A stretch of 64,000 nt of DNA from CAVPXC01 sp963709505 (GCA_963709505.1 CAVPXC010000015.1:62001-126000); one strand, 5' to 3'; counted from the first letter of the stretch, positions 50,657 through 61,424 are shown. The notes: a model not told the origin generated them from the sequence alone. Translations and numbers: made by a program.

Positions 50657-53600
50657 ATGGCCTTTTTCATAGCCGTTCCCATTCGCGTGGATGGCCTTTA
50701 CTCCTCGGGCGAGACCGTCATGCAAGCGCTGGCCGACTTTCGCTTTCTGCCTTACCGCGACGACCAGCCGGCGGATGCTGACTTTCGAGGACAAGCCAGG
50801 CCCGACAAGCCTTGCGACGTTAATCCCGAGGTCGCCTACCTGAGCGAAAACTTCGTCGCCGAGCCGTTCAGCGACGTCGATCTCTGGCTGCCGCAGGGAC
50901 TGCACCTGCATTGGGCCTTGCCCGACGCGCTGACGATTGGGCGCCATCCACCCGGCGCCGGCGGCGAACCAGATCCGAGCCGTCCCATCGAGTTCCCTGC
51001 GATCCCAAACCGCTGGCTGGTGATCCGCACGGGTGGCGGGCTGGCTGACAAGCGTTGGGTTGTTGAAAGCGACTACTTGTACGAGCCGCGCCCTTCGTGG
51101 CCTGCCGATCCGCACCAGTCCATCATGCCTCCGGTCGCGTATCCGTTGCGCAACCCGAAAGATGGCGAACCGCCGTTCCGATTTTTGGGGCGCGTTCGCG
51201 AGCTGGCCAGTGGGCCGTACGACGAAGAGCTGGGTGCAGACTTTCTACATAAACACGACGAGACGCTCACCGCAATGGGCTACGGCGAACCCAACTTTCA
51301 CGCCTTCTACCCCAATTGCCATAGCGTGCTTGGGCTCTTTGATGCCGAGGTCACAGCCACGCCGCTGCGCAGTGATCTCGAATACCAGGTCTGCGGTTGG
51401 TACAGCGATCGCCCGGACTGCCCGGCCAAGCTCGCGATCCCCTGCGGCAGTTGTTCGACGACTTCAATTCGGACCCACCGGCTGGATTTACGTCTCGTGC
51501 GTGGCCTTCGTCCGTCGCATCCTGAATTACCCGGAGACGCAAGCGCTCACAGCCCATGACTACCGCAACGCGCTGGTGGGCCATCTGAACCGCGAGTTCG
51601 GCTGGCAGGTTGCCGCAGCGGAGTTTCCCGGCAGCCGACGCCGACAATCGGTTTCCGATCGAAGGTGTGCTCTGCTGCGCAAGCCTGAAGGGTAGCGGCA
51701 CGGCTCCTGCCACTGCACCCGCCGGCGATGTCACAGTCGCCGTTGGCAGCTGTGGCATCGAGGCGCTCACGGCCTTCCTGGCCAAGCTAGTCGACGACCT
51801 TCATGCACACGATCCCACAAAATTCCCTAACAAATCTCAGGTTGAAGCTCAACTCGAAGCCCTGTCATTGTCTTCGCAGCTCCATGATCAGACGATTGAC
51901 CTGGGGCCAAAGTTTGAAGAGGCCAGCCACAACAGCACGTTCACCTCCATCTCGGGCGGCATATCATGGAAGCTGCGGCCAGATGTGGAGGACCGTAAAC
52001 AATCGGTGGCACCGACCCTTCCGCAGACCGATCCTTTGCCCGATTCCTCGCCGAAGCCATTACCCGAACCACTGCCTGAACCACTGGCCAACCAGTTGGA
52101 CACGGTGGTTGCGCAGATAGATCAGGCGCTGGCCGGGCTTCTGGCCGATGTAAACCAACTCCAAGCGGCCTATGACCGTGGCCGGCGCGTGACCCGATCG
52201 CTGCGCCGCGACATCTACGCCGACTGGAACAACTATATGGTCTGTTGCTACGGGCCGCCGGACTTGCACGAGAGCGACTATCCGGATGCCGACGAGGTCA
52301 AACGATTGGTCGAGAAACAGGTGCTGATGCTGTATCTGACGCAGGTCTTTGTAGGCCTACTGCAAGTGAAGACCGATGGGCCTGTGTCGGCCACGGTGAT
52401 GCCACTTCGACCCAAACCAGTTCCACCTTACGCAGTTTCCCCCGGCGGCAATCGCGGGGCTGGGCAGCGACCTCTGGAACCAGCTTCCTTCACCCACCTT
52501 GGCCGAAGATATCGTGGCCGAAGAACAGCGCCGCCTCTCCTTTCTCGCCGATTTCGTCAAGTGGTGCCCCGGTTTCGTGGAGGGTCACAACGACGACATC
52601 GCGGAGGAGGTGCTAGACCTGTTAGGCAAGGGCGTTTACGACACGACCGACCAGGCCTTTTGGGAATGGTATCCGCCGGACGTCGCCGAAGGACGTTGTC
52701 AGTTCGAGTTTGTTGCGCAGAAGTTGGCCAACCAACTCAACCCACTGGCCCAGTGCGCGACGCAACTCAACAACGTCCACGCGGTCGCCAGCCAGGTGAA
52801 GCCAGACGCACAAGCCATCTTGAATGCCTTGAAGACCCTTCCGGAGCCGATCCAGCCAGCCATAGGGTCACTTCTGGAAGACGCCGAGACACTTTCGGAA
52901 AGCCAGCAAAAGGCGCTGGCCAATCAGGTTGCGGCGTTGATTCCCCCCTGGCTGTTACAGCAGTGGGCCGCGCCGCGCTTCTGGCAACCGAACGAGCCGG
53001 TCTTGTTGCTGGCTGGGCTGAGCATGCAGCCCAGTGATCGCCACGGTGAGGACGGGGATCTGCCCTGTCTGCTCGTGGATCTCGATCCACGCGGCGCGGA
53101 TGCCCATATCCTCCAACAGTTGGGCCTAGAGTTGGCCGTGTGGAGCCCCGGACCAATTCACCAAAGCCCGACACCCGACCTGCCATTTGCCCCACGCTTG
53201 TGCCACGGCAACCCCTACCATCCCCTGTTTCTGGAATGGGAGGTCGGCGTGCTGCCGTTGGGGCGAGATGGCAACATAGCGGCGCACGCTTGCCGCTATC
53301 ACCGAGACTTTGTGCGCAACAACTTCCACATGGACGAAACCCGCCGCGAGTTCCTGCGTCGCGATGGCGCCGCCAACCCCATCGGCAGCACCAGCATCTT
53401 CGTGGGACGCTCAATTCTGGTGACCCACGCCCACGATGTTCTGAGCGCGGGCATCAGCCGGTATTTAGCCTCGTTAGCACACAGCCGTCTTCTTGACAAG
53501 AAGGACCAGCCGGGATCCCTTAGCGCCGACGAGAAAGATATACTCGTTGCCGACACGGTCGAGACCTATCAGAAGTATTTCCATGAGCATGCCGGTGACA

Positions 53601-55620
53601 TCGTGGACTGGTGCAACACCAGATGCGCGGCCAAGATGGCAAAAGCCTCGGAAAACGGCGCACAGATCCAAGCTGCGGACTGTGCGGCCGCGGTTCATAC
53701 GATGGTTTCTGCCGCCGATCTTCTGGCTGATCCCGAGTTGCACCTGCAGTCACAGGCTCTGAGCGGCTTCAACGCCGCAGTTCTGATGAACCGTCAGACC
53801 CTGCAATTGCCCGTCGCCGATCCGCTGGCTTTTCCGGATTACCGCAACTTCACCGAACAGGTTGTTCGTGACGCAGTTGCAGACCAGAACCAGGTGGCGC
53901 CGGAACCGCTGTTCGATTTTCAACCCATTCGCACGGGAAACCTGGAACTGGCGCGCTTGCGGCTAATGGACACCTTTGGCCAAGTTCACTCCTTGCGACC
54001 AACACAAGTGCTTCCCTCCACGCGGATGGCGATCGAACTCGGCGGAATCGGTGTCGTTGCCGCCAAGAATTTCGCAGCCAACACGCGTCCATTTCCGCTG
54101 GCTGTCGGCCCTGAACGATCTTCAGCAGACCAACTCCCACGCCTTGACCAGCCCCGTCTGCGGCTGGGTCGTGGCCAACCGTCTGGACAACAGCCTGATG
54201 ATCTACGACGCCGATGGCATGCCGTTGGGCTACGTGGACGCAACGGGTCGGTGGCGCACACCGCCTGGGCGACGCGGCCCATCCTGCCCGACGACATTCC
54301 CAATCCCCACCTGGCCCGCATGGTCCGCTGGATTTGCAATTCCGCCCGCAAGCTGGATAACGAACTGCTGTTGGGGGTCCACGGCACACCGCCGTCCGCT
54401 GACGAAGCCGCGACGCAGTTCCTCCAGGATTTGATGGAAGTGATTGACAGCGCGCTCCAGAACATCGAGCCCCAGAGCTTTCGCCAGCACGAAGCCCGCG
54501 CCTTGTTGATAAGTCGTCCCCTGGCGCTGGTGCACGCCGTGGTTGATCTCCAGATGTCTGGTCCGACCGTCACGCAACGCAGCTGGGAGTCGCTCCGTCG
54601 CCGCCTGCTCGGACAGCCCCCCGATACCGACCAATACCCCAACGTCGAGTTCCCGGTCCGCATCGGCGAGTACATGCAACTGAACGACGGCGTGGTCGGC
54701 TACTGGCTGGAGAGTGCGGGCCGGTATCTCAGCCATTATGCCTTCACGCCGGACAACCTGGAGCAAATCAAGAAAGCGGAACAATTCCAGGCCCTAACCT
54801 CGGCTCAGCGGGAAAAGCTGGGGGTGTTGGTCAACCAGTCGTGGTTCGGCGCCGAAGCATTCCTTGCGGAGCTGCAGGCCATGCTCGAGGAATTCGGAAT
54901 CGTGCTGGCTGACGACGAGTTTGCACAACTCCGGCCACTGCTCTTGGACGTAATCCGCCAGGGCGAATTCCTGGCGCCGCAGAGCAACTCGACGGACGCG
55001 CTGAACGCGGATTCCAACTTCGTTATCAGCCGCCAGGGAGGACCGGCGCTGAACTTCCACCAGTCTCTGGCGGCGCCGCCCCAGGTGGTGTCCATCCTGA
55101 TGGATCCCGCGGGTTGGTTCACTGCACAACCGGTGTTCTGCCGACCAAGGCCCTGACTATTCCATCGGAGCATTTCACGCGAGCCTTAAAGAACCTGAAC
55201 ATCACCTTCTTGTCTGCCCCTGTGCTCACCGAGCCTGGGCGCATCAACATTCCGTTGCCAGCCGAGCCCGGATTTGGCTGGTCGTGGCTGCAACAAGACG
55301 GATCGCAATGGACGGAAATCACGACGACCCCGATAGTTCCTCGGCAAGCGGTCCTTGACGCCTTCGCGGATGGTGAGATGGTGTGGGACACACTGATCTC
55401 AATGGGTTGGTTGTTACCTGTGCCCGACCACCCAGACTGGGCCGTGTTACCAACCAATAAAGACAAGCGCCAAGCACTGCCGTGGGACAACTCAAAAGTC
55501 CGCGACATCCAGCATGCCCTGGACGTGTCCCAGCAGGTGCTCGGCCAGGCACCCGAGGAAGCCCGTTTCGGACCGACCCAGGAGATCCGCGAGGGCTGGC
55601 TGCAACTGACGCCGCAGTAG
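50657..55620 (+). CDS. Cluster protein D, ~1650-residue unknown, several frameshifts
   Basis: The ATG at 50657 follows gaaagga. Breaks lie near 51425-51620, 52420, 54080, 54255 and 55115; joined, the product is about 1650 aa. Recognisable steps are 'DLWLPQGLHLHWALPDALTI', 'AIPNRWLVIRTGGG', 'YQVCGWYSDRPD', 'VTVAVGSCGIEALTAFLA', a Pro-rich linker (residues near 52040-52090), 'AAPRFWQPNEPVLLLAGL', 'LFLEWEVGVLPLGRDG', 'LSGFNAAVLMNRQTLQLPVA' and 'RLRLMDTFGQVHSLRPTQV'. It has no signal peptide, membrane helix or obvious enzyme motif. Size and repeated beta segments suggest a structural or carrier role. I do not recognise the family. Confidence 0.6.
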
Positions 55621-55656
55621 GAATCCATTACCCGCAAACATACAGGAGACTTTACG

Positions 55657-58146
55657 ATGCCCACGAACACACCTTTACCCGAAGCCACATTTCCAATCGA
55701 TTTTCGGTTGCTCAATCAACAAGGCCAGCGTGTGTTGTACACGCGAATGCTGACCCAGAGCCTGGACCTGGAATTGCGCAATACCTCTCGTGGCGATGTG
55801 ACTCTGGTCAAGCCCGGGCAGTCCGAACCGTCCACTCCGGAGGAAAACAAGACGTGGTGCCAGGACAATCACAGTTTCTACATCACGTTTCGTCAAGGCA
55901 CGCTATGGACCCCCGAGTTGCTCCAACTGGCCGGCACTTCGGCCGCCGACTGGCTGTTGGTTCACGACGAGTGGCGCACGGATCTCGACGGCTACTTCCT
56001 GCTGCTCACGAAGGCGGAGCCAGTTGTGATCAAGCCCGGAGCAAGCACCACTCTGAGACTATCGGGGGTTCAGGTGGATGGTCGCGGCGGATCGCGCAGC
56101 ACCCAGGTCGAGTGCCACTACAAGAACCTCCAGTTGGCCGGCTCGGATGTTCCGCTGATCGGTAGCCGCCTGCATTACCTGGCGATCATGGACGAGCTGC
56201 CGTCGCAGGATCCGGGCCACGCCCCGGTGCGGATTGACTGGGTCGGTTCCAATACCGTGCTCAACGACGGACAATCCGTAACCCTGACGCTGCGCCTGCG
56301 AAACGAGTCTCTCGAACCCGCCGCGGGATCGCTGAGGCTGACCTCAAACTCAACCATCACCCTAGAATTCCCCGCCGACGATACAAACCCATGGGCTTTG
56401 ATCAAAGCGACCGGTGCCAGCGTCGGGTGTGAGGCCACCAATTGGGAGGACGCATCCAAGGCGGATACGAGCGTGACCGACGGGCTTCTGACTCGGCAGT
56501 TGAAGTACACTGGTCAGGCCGACCTCAAACCTGGCGATTCGATTGATATCACCATCACGCTCAGTTCATCTGTCCCCAACGGCACGGCCTGGGTGACGGT
56601 CAGCTACAGCGGGTTCGAACACCTTGCCGATACCGTGCGGCTCCCCGTTCTGAAAACGCCACTGGTGATTCCCACCGGAAAAGATAACGCCAGTTCCCGA
56701 GGCGTCGGCATCGGCACAACCAATCCCGGTCAGTATCGTCTGCAGGTGGCGGGCGGGCCGGTCCAACTGGATGGAACCCTGACTGTCAGTGGTACATCCA
56801 CTTTTCAGGATAATGTCACTATCAACCCTGGCAAAAGCCTGAAGGTGGGTGGCATGATCCGCAGCGTGTCCTCCCCCGGGGCCACGCTTGCCGGCATGGA
56901 GATGATCGATGGAAGCACCGTAACCCGAGGTGTAATTGGCGTTGCTTATGGCCCGGGAAATTTCAGTAACGACGCAGTCGCCGGCAACGTCATCGTCCGT
57001 GCTGATACCGGGAAGCTGCTGTTACAGAGCGGCGACGGTTCTTCCGCTATTGCCATCTCCACCGGCAACAACGTCGGCGTCGGCACTCCCGATCCTGGGC
57101 AAAATCGCCTGCGGGTGACTGGCGGGCCGGTCCAACTGGATGGAAACCTGACTGTCAGAGGAGCATCCACTTTTGAGGATAATGTCACAATCGGCGCAAG
57201 TAGAGAACTCCTTTTTTCCGATAACGGGCAAATCAGAAGCTTCGACAATCGGCATCGGATCCTCTTCCGACGGTCGGACAATGAGAATACACTCGAATTG
57301 CGAGAGTTTGGGAAGATTGTCTTTTCCCCTGGAGCAGAGGAAGGAGAGGCAACGTCACAGGTAGTTATGCTTTCCAACGGCAACGTCGGCATTGGGACGC
57401 CAGGCCCCGCCACCAAGCTGGAAGTCAACGGTAGCTTGACAGTTGGGGACCACTCCGGCGATCACATCCTCATAGGGGGGCCTGATGTTTTCTGCCAAAT
57501 CCAAGCATATAAGGGCGCAGCGCCGTCAGATATGGCCCTAAATAGTTGGCCCGGCTCCAAGGTTGAAATCGGCAGCTGGTACGACAGCGAACTTGTAAAG
57601 GATCCAAAACTCACGATTTACGGAGTTACAAGAATTCAACATGCATTCACTTACTGTGACTTGTTCATGGCCGTCACAGGCGAAACCGACAACTACACAA
57701 ACCCGGACGGTAATCTGCAATTTGTGCTACAAAATGGTGCTGGAGGGTATCTTTCTAGTCAAGGGTCTGGCTTTCAGGTTACGTCCGATGGTAGACTGAA
57801 GAAAGATATCACTAGCTTAAGCGGGCTCTTGTCCCAAGCGCTAGAACTCCGCGCAGTCTCTTTTCGGCTTAAAACCAGCTCAAATGAAAGTCCTAAGGTT
57901 CTGGGCTTTATTGCCCAGGAAGTAGAGGCACTTTTTCCCGAGGTAGTGGGTGAGGGCAGTAATGGGTTCAAAACCCTGAGCTATGACGGGATCATCTCGA
58001 TCGCCATCGGTGCCATCCAGGAACTCAACCAGAAGCTAGAAGAAAAGCTCGCGGAGAAGAATCGAGAGCTTGCCGCGTTGACAGAGCGCATGCATGAATT
58101 GGAAGCCTGGCAGGCATCGACTGGAATCCGTCTCGCCGCTCAATAG
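55657..58146 (+). CDS. Cluster protein E, tail-fibre-like protein with C-terminal Peptidase_S74 chaperone domain
   Basis: 829 aa, intact, aggaga before the ATG. Residues 1-340 are an unrecognised beta-rich region ending in a domain like bacterial CARDB/DUF11 ('LNDGQSVTLTLRLRNESLE'). Residues ~345-600 hold three 'GIGTxxP' fibre repeats ('GVGIGTTNPGQYRLQVAGG', 'NVGVGTPDPGQNRLRVTGG', 'NVGIGTPGPATKLEVNG'). The C-terminus is the intramolecular chaperone: 'TSDGRLKKDITSLSGLL' (Ser-Lys dyad for self-cleavage before SDGR), 'LGFIAQEVEALFPEVV' and a coiled coil 'NQKLEEKLAEKNRELAALTE'. In phages this domain trimerises fibres, then cuts itself off. It should form a trimeric adhesive fibre. Confidence 0.85.
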   Translation: MPTNTPLPEATFPIDFRLLNQQGQRVLYTRMLTQSLDLELRNTSRGDVTLVKPGQSEPSTPEENKTWCQDNHSFYITFRQGTLWTPELLQLAGTSAADWLLVHDEWRTDLDGYFLLLTKAEPVVIKPGASTTLRLSGVQVDGRGGSRSTQVECHYKNLQLAGSDVPLIGSRLHYLAIMDELPSQDPGHAPVRIDWVGSNTVLNDGQSVTLTLRLRNESLEPAAGSLRLTSNSTITLEFPADDTNPWALIKATGASVGCEATNWEDASKADTSVTDGLLTRQLKYTGQADLKPGDSIDITITLSSSVPNGTAWVTVSYSGFEHLADTVRLPVLKTPLVIPTGKDNASSRGVGIGTTNPGQYRLQVAGGPVQLDGTLTVSGTSTFQDNVTINPGKSLKVGGMIRSVSSPGATLAGMEMIDGSTVTRGVIGVAYGPGNFSNDAVAGNVIVRADTGKLLLQSGDGSSAIAISTGNNVGVGTPDPGQNRLRVTGGPVQLDGNLTVRGASTFEDNVTIGASRELLFSDNGQIRSFDNRHRILFRRSDNENTLELREFGKIVFSPGAEEGEATSQVVMLSNGNVGIGTPGPATKLEVNGSLTVGDHSGDHILIGGPDVFCQIQAYKGAAPSDMALNSWPGSKVEIGSWYDSELVKDPKLTIYGVTRIQHAFTYCDLFMAVTGETDNYTNPDGNLQFVLQNGAGGYLSSQGSGFQVTSDGRLKKDITSLSGLLSQALELRAVSFRLKTSSNESPKVLGFIAQEVEALFPEVVGEGSNGFKTLSYDGIISIAIGAIQELNQKLEEKLAEKNRELAALTERMHELEAWQASTGIRLAAQ
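56752..57192 (+). repeat. Nearly identical 72-base duplication inside the fibre gene
   Basis: 56752-56823 and 57121-57192 match at about 90% of positions, encoding 'GGPVQLDGTLTVSGTSTFQD' and 'GGPVQLDGNLTVRGASTFED'. Such nucleotide-level similarity suggests recent duplication or gene conversion between fibre repeats. Confidence 0.8.
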
Positions 58147-58212
58147 AAATCTGTAGCCGCCGTTTGACACGGCATTACCAGATGCATCCGAAATCCCCAC
58201 GCGAGGACACAA

Positions 58213-58440
58213 ATGGACACAACCCGAGAAACCATACAGTTGCGCTTGCAGGCGCTCAAGACGGAGTTTGAGACCGGCCAGAAAATGCTCGCCGACCTGG
58301 AAGCGAAACAGGCAAGCTTGCAGCAAACACTGCTGCGCATCAGCGGCGCGATTCAGGTGTTGGAGGAACTGCTGGGGGAGGGGACGGCAGCCGGAGACAC
58401 CGGCGCTGCACCACCCGAAGCGCCCGCAGCAACGGGTTAA
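58213..58440 (+). CDS. Cluster protein F, small coiled-coil protein
   Basis: 75 aa, starting 66 bases after the fibre gene. Residues 3-57 form one long amphipathic helix with heptad pattern ('LRLQALKTEFETGQKMLADL', 'AKQASLQQTLLRISGAIQVL'). An Ala/Pro/Gly tail follows. It could be a trimeric linker or chaperone for the fibre. The region 58441-58695 beyond it has no gene that I can see. Confidence 0.65.
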   Translation: MDTTRETIQLRLQALKTEFETGQKMLADLEAKQASLQQTLLRISGAIQVLEELLGEGTAAGDTGAAPPEAPAATG

Positions 58441-58695
58441 GGAGGGATAGTCCGGAAACGGCGCCTCTGTCGCAGCGCGTTGCCTGGGCCGGCCACGGCA
58501 GCGCGTCCAGGCGGTGCAATCTGGATGAAGCCATCTTCAGTCTACGGAAATAGCTGCTCAGGTTAGCAACCATGTAAAGGGCGAAGGGATTGGTGCGCCG
58601 CGCACCTGGCCAGTGCTGATGGTAGCGCAGCAGTGGTCACCAGCAGCACAACCGTCGCGCCGCCAGCATCCCCTGCCGACAGGCTGAGAGTCGCG

Positions 58696-59384
58696 TCAGG
58701 CGCGGATGAGCGTGATCGTGCGCCCGGCCGGCGTCGAGGCAGGCTCAGCCGTGGTGCGTTTGGCAATGGGCAGCTGGCCGCTGCGCCGGTCGAAGAGCCA
58801 GCCAGCCGCTGGGCAGGCCGAGCCCGTCCAGATAGGCGTCGAGTTGCGCCAGCCCCTCAGCCAGAGGGTCCTCCTCGCCATCGCGCCACACCTTGAGTTC
58901 GATCCCCAGCGTCGCCGGCTCTGGCCCGCCGTAGCGCAGGCAGAGGTCCATGCGCCGCGTGCCGATGGCGTACTCGCGGTCGAGCGTGCCATTGCCGTTC
59001 ACCACCCGGTGCAGAAAAGCCATCATCACCAGCTGCGGCGCCACTTCGTGATAGTGCACGCTGCCCAGCAGTGGCTGGCCATGTTGGCGCCAGAAGGCGA
59101 GAAACGCATCGAGCAGCTTGCCGGCGTCCAGGCTGCCATTGGGTTTGAGCCAGGTCGGGCTGATGTGCGGCAGCGAATCCTGCGGGCTATTGGCCAACAC
59201 GCGTGGGATGACTTCGCGATAGATCGGGTTGGCAATCACGAGACCGCCCGCCGGGTCACGCCGCGCCAGGCCCAGATCGACGACAAACTGGCGGTCATCC
59301 GCTGGCAGGTCGCCTAGCGCGGCGATCCGGCGCCTGAGCAACTCCTTGCTACCTGACCGCCTTGCCGATCGAGAAGTAAGTCCC
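58696..59384 (-). pseudogene. C-terminal fragment of an AAA-like ATPase/PD-(D/E)XK protein, frameshifted
   Basis: Minus-strand sequence matches the second half of the large AAA-ATPase-like family: 'FVVDLGLARRDPAGGLVIAN', 'PIYREVIPRVLANSPQDSLP', 'LDAFLAFWRQHGQPLLGSVH' and 'AIGTRRMDLCLRYGG'. The nuclease-like core is 'LGIELKVWRDGEEDPLAEGL' (E-x-K). Near 58810 the frame changes so that the true ending ('GWLFDRRSGQLPIAK' to 'TITLIRA') is in another frame. The P-loop domain is absent. A matching N-terminal fragment lies at 60041-60262, beyond a toxin-antitoxin pair. Confidence 0.7.
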
Positions 59385-59413
59385 TTGCGAAATGGCATTC
59401 GGTATGGTAAAAT
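59385..59413 (+). promoter_or_regulatory. Promoter of the toxin-antitoxin pair
   Basis: TTGCGA at 59385-59390, a 17-base spacer, and TAAAAT at 59408-59413; the leader to the ATG at 59452 is about 32 bases. Confidence 0.55.
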
Positions 59414-59451
59414 CGCGTTCAATGCGAAGTTTGAGTGCAAAAGGAACAATC

Positions 59452-59754
59452 ATGCCCAATCCCATACCCCAAACCGTACCGATTAGTGAGTTGCGGCGCC
59501 AGCAAGATAAGATCCTCAAAATGGCCAAATCGGCGCCAGTTGTATTGATGAGCCGCAGTGAACCAGCTGCTGTACTGGTCTCGCCCCAAGAGTGGAACCA
59601 GATTGTCAATCGGCTCAAACAGCTCGAAGCATTGCACGAGGCGCGGCGCAATATTGCGCAAAACGATGCAAATCGCAGTTGGGTCTCCAGTGCAGAAATG
59701 CGCAAAAGAATGCAGAAAAGAGGCGTAGATGTGGGAAGTCTGGTACGGCCTTGA
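59452..59754 (+). CDS. Phd/YefM-family antitoxin
   Basis: 100 aa; the ATG at 59452 follows aaagga. The N-terminus is the DNA-binding dimer domain: 'TVPISELRRQQDKILKMAKS', 'APVVLMSRSEPAAVLVSPQE'. The C-terminal half is a helical, charged toxin-binding tail ('RRNIAQNDANRSWVSSAEM'). It overlaps the next gene by 26 bases, the standard arrangement for a coupled antitoxin-toxin pair, and likely represses its own promoter. Confidence 0.85.
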   Translation: MPNPIPQTVPISELRRQQDKILKMAKSAPVVLMSRSEPAAVLVSPQEWNQIVNRLKQLEALHEARRNIAQNDANRSWVSSAEMRKRMQKRGVDVGSLVRP

Positions 59755-59965
59755 AGCTGCGAATTATTTGAATGACAATGGCGAGCTCGTTGCCGATCTT
59801 TTTTTCGCCATGGAGGCGCTGGCAGAAAGCGCAGGTTGGCCCCAAAACGGCGACTACCAGCAGATAGATGAACTGATCCTCTGGCAAATCCTTAGTCACC
59901 TTGTGATCTATCAGCGCCTCGAAAACGAGCAAATCGTCCAAATCGCGATCATCAAACCCAACTAA
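59729..59965 (+). CDS. ParE/RelE-like toxin
   Basis: 78 aa. The short sequence keeps the order of the ParE/RelE fold: 'WYGLEAANYLNDNGELVADL' (N-terminal helices), 'FFAMEALAESAGWP', then the strands 'DELILWQILSHLVIYQRLEN' and 'EQIVQIAIIKPN'. The usual basic active-site residues are scarce (His in 'LSHLV' is retained), so it may be a weak or divergent toxin. Assignment rests partly on pairing with the antitoxin. Confidence 0.7.
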   Translation: MWEVWYGLEAANYLNDNGELVADLFFAMEALAESAGWPQNGDYQQIDELILWQILSHLVIYQRLENEQIVQIAIIKPN

Positions 59966-60040
59966 GTGGCCGCCCCCGGCTTCATCACCCGTCACTTCTT
60001 AAGTTAGGAACTGGCCGATAGGAGCCTGGCACCCGGAACC

Positions 60041-60262
60041 CTAGCGCTGGGTGCGTTTGCCTACACGGATCACCATCGACGGCAATGCGGGCATGGGCGT
60101 GGTTCGCGGCATCGTTATCAGCCATGGCATCCCGCTCAGCGTGACAGCGACTTGCGTCACCGGCAGCACAACTGGTCGCGCCAGCGGCACGCGTGCCGCG
60201 GCGGGCAGCATGTAGTGAATGTCGGGCTTGCACGGTCCGGCAACATTGAAGCGGCGTGGCAT
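60041..60262 (-). pseudogene. N-terminal fragment of the AAA-like ATPase family
   Basis: Begins 'MPRRFNVAGPCKPDIHYMLP' and 'AAAR', the characteristic start of these proteins, where the sequence should continue to a P-loop. Instead it runs into 'VPLARPVVLPVTQVAVTLSG' and stops at 60041 with no GKT/S. Together with 58696-59384 it suggests one ATPase gene whose middle was replaced. Upstream is a plausible promoter (60342). The piece 59966-60040 shows nothing else. Confidence 0.6.
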
Positions 60263-60341
60263 GGCGTCCTACTTCCGATTTTCGTTGACGGTCTGGTCGG
60301 GTAACTTTGGGATAATGCGAATCACGTCGTCGTCTTGGAGA

Positions 60342-60347
60342 ATTATA
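60342..60347 (-). promoter_or_regulatory. Extended -10 element upstream of the ATPase fragment
   Basis: TGG-TATAAT on the minus strand, 80 bases before the ATG at 60262, overlapping the 3' end of the STAS-like gene. The -35 is weak. Confidence 0.45.
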
Positions 60348-60358
60348 CCACACCTGCG

Positions 60359-61281
60359 CTAGATCATCGTCACCACCCGCTGCGCCTGCTCCGTGTTGAT
60401 CGCCCAACCTAGCCGCCGCAAGCCGGCCTCGACCGCCTGCGGCACGGTAGCGAAGCGTTCGACCCGACCGACCACGGGTTGCGCGATGTCCAGGTGCCCG
60501 ATGGCGTCTACCGGCAGTCGCGCCAGTACGATCGTACAGTGTGAGAGCGTGATCGAACTCAACAGCGCGCTCGACCGCGCTCAGGTCGCGGCGTCCTACC
60601 TCGCCGGCAGGTCCCAGGTCGAGCACCACCCAGCGCGGGCTGTGGACGCGCTTCAGGTCGCCCAGTTCCAACCGCAGCGCATCGGTCTGGATGCCCCCAA
60701 CCGCCCAATGAAACGGCACGATCATCACGCCCCGCACCACGGTCAACGGCTCGCCCAGGATCTCACGCTCGTTCGCCTCCGGCTGCAGGGATCGGCCTTC
60801 GATCCAAGCGGTGAGCCAGATGCTTGCCACTGTGACCACGGCCAGAACACCTAACGCCCGCAGATCCAGGGTCACCTGCTCGCCAGTGCGGATCAGTTGG
60901 AAGGCAGCCGCGGCGACGATGATGGTGGTGATGCCCGCCATTTGCCACAGAAACTTGCGCCGGCCCAACACAAAGCCTGCGCCGGCCGCCACCAGAGGAA
61001 ACAACACCCACAGCGCAAGTCCGGCGCCCTGGATGGCAAACGGCGCCAGAGCCAAGAGAACCGCCGTGATCGTGAGCGTGCCGAAGGTCAACAGCGCCGG
61101 TCTGCGCTTCACAAAGCGCAGATAGGGCGCCAAGAGCACCAGATCAATCGCCGGGGCCAGCAAGAAACAGCAAAGGCGCGCCGCTGAGGTACAACGCAGC
61201 GCCCAAAAGGATATCGAAAACCAACTTTGCGCGGGCCAGCAAGTTGGCTCGACCTGCGACAACATAGCTTGGAAGGGACAT
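60359..61281 (-). CDS. Membrane protein with C-terminal STAS-like domain, two frameshifts
   Basis: ATG at 61279-61281, joined length ~307 aa. The N-terminal ~165 residues hold about five helices ('KLVFDILLGAALYLSGAPLL', 'LALWVLFPLVAAGAGFVLG', 'LGVLAVVTVASIWLTAWI'). The C-terminal ~135 residues look STAS-like: 'VMIVPFHWAVGGIQTDALRL', 'SPRWVVLDLGPAGEVGRRDL', then 'CTIVLARLPVDAIG' and 'VERFATVPQAVEAGLRRLGW'. Shifts lie near 61170 and 60540. Resembles a shortened SulP-type protein, but it lacks the full transporter core; the role is unknown. Confidence 0.55.
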
Positions 61282-61396
61282 AGATTTACTCGATGAGTTT
61301 TCGACGGAGATGATGCCAGATCCATGGCGTCCCGTATTGTACTGCAAGAAAGCTTAGGGGAGGAATCAGGCCAGCCGCAGCATCAACAACCGGTTG

Positions 61397-61424
61397 TTGC
61401 CCCTTCCCCGGCCTATGTTATAAT
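61397..61424 (+). promoter_or_regulatory. Promoter of the NUDIX gene
   Basis: TTGCCC at 61397-61402, a 16-base spacer, and consensus TATAAT at 61419-61424; the leader is about 75 bases. Confidence 0.6.

Noticed and set aside
42028..58440. A prophage or contractile injection system
   Set aside because: Only the fibre has a phage-like domain; no capsid, portal, terminase, sheath, tube, baseplate or AAA+ loading protein is present.
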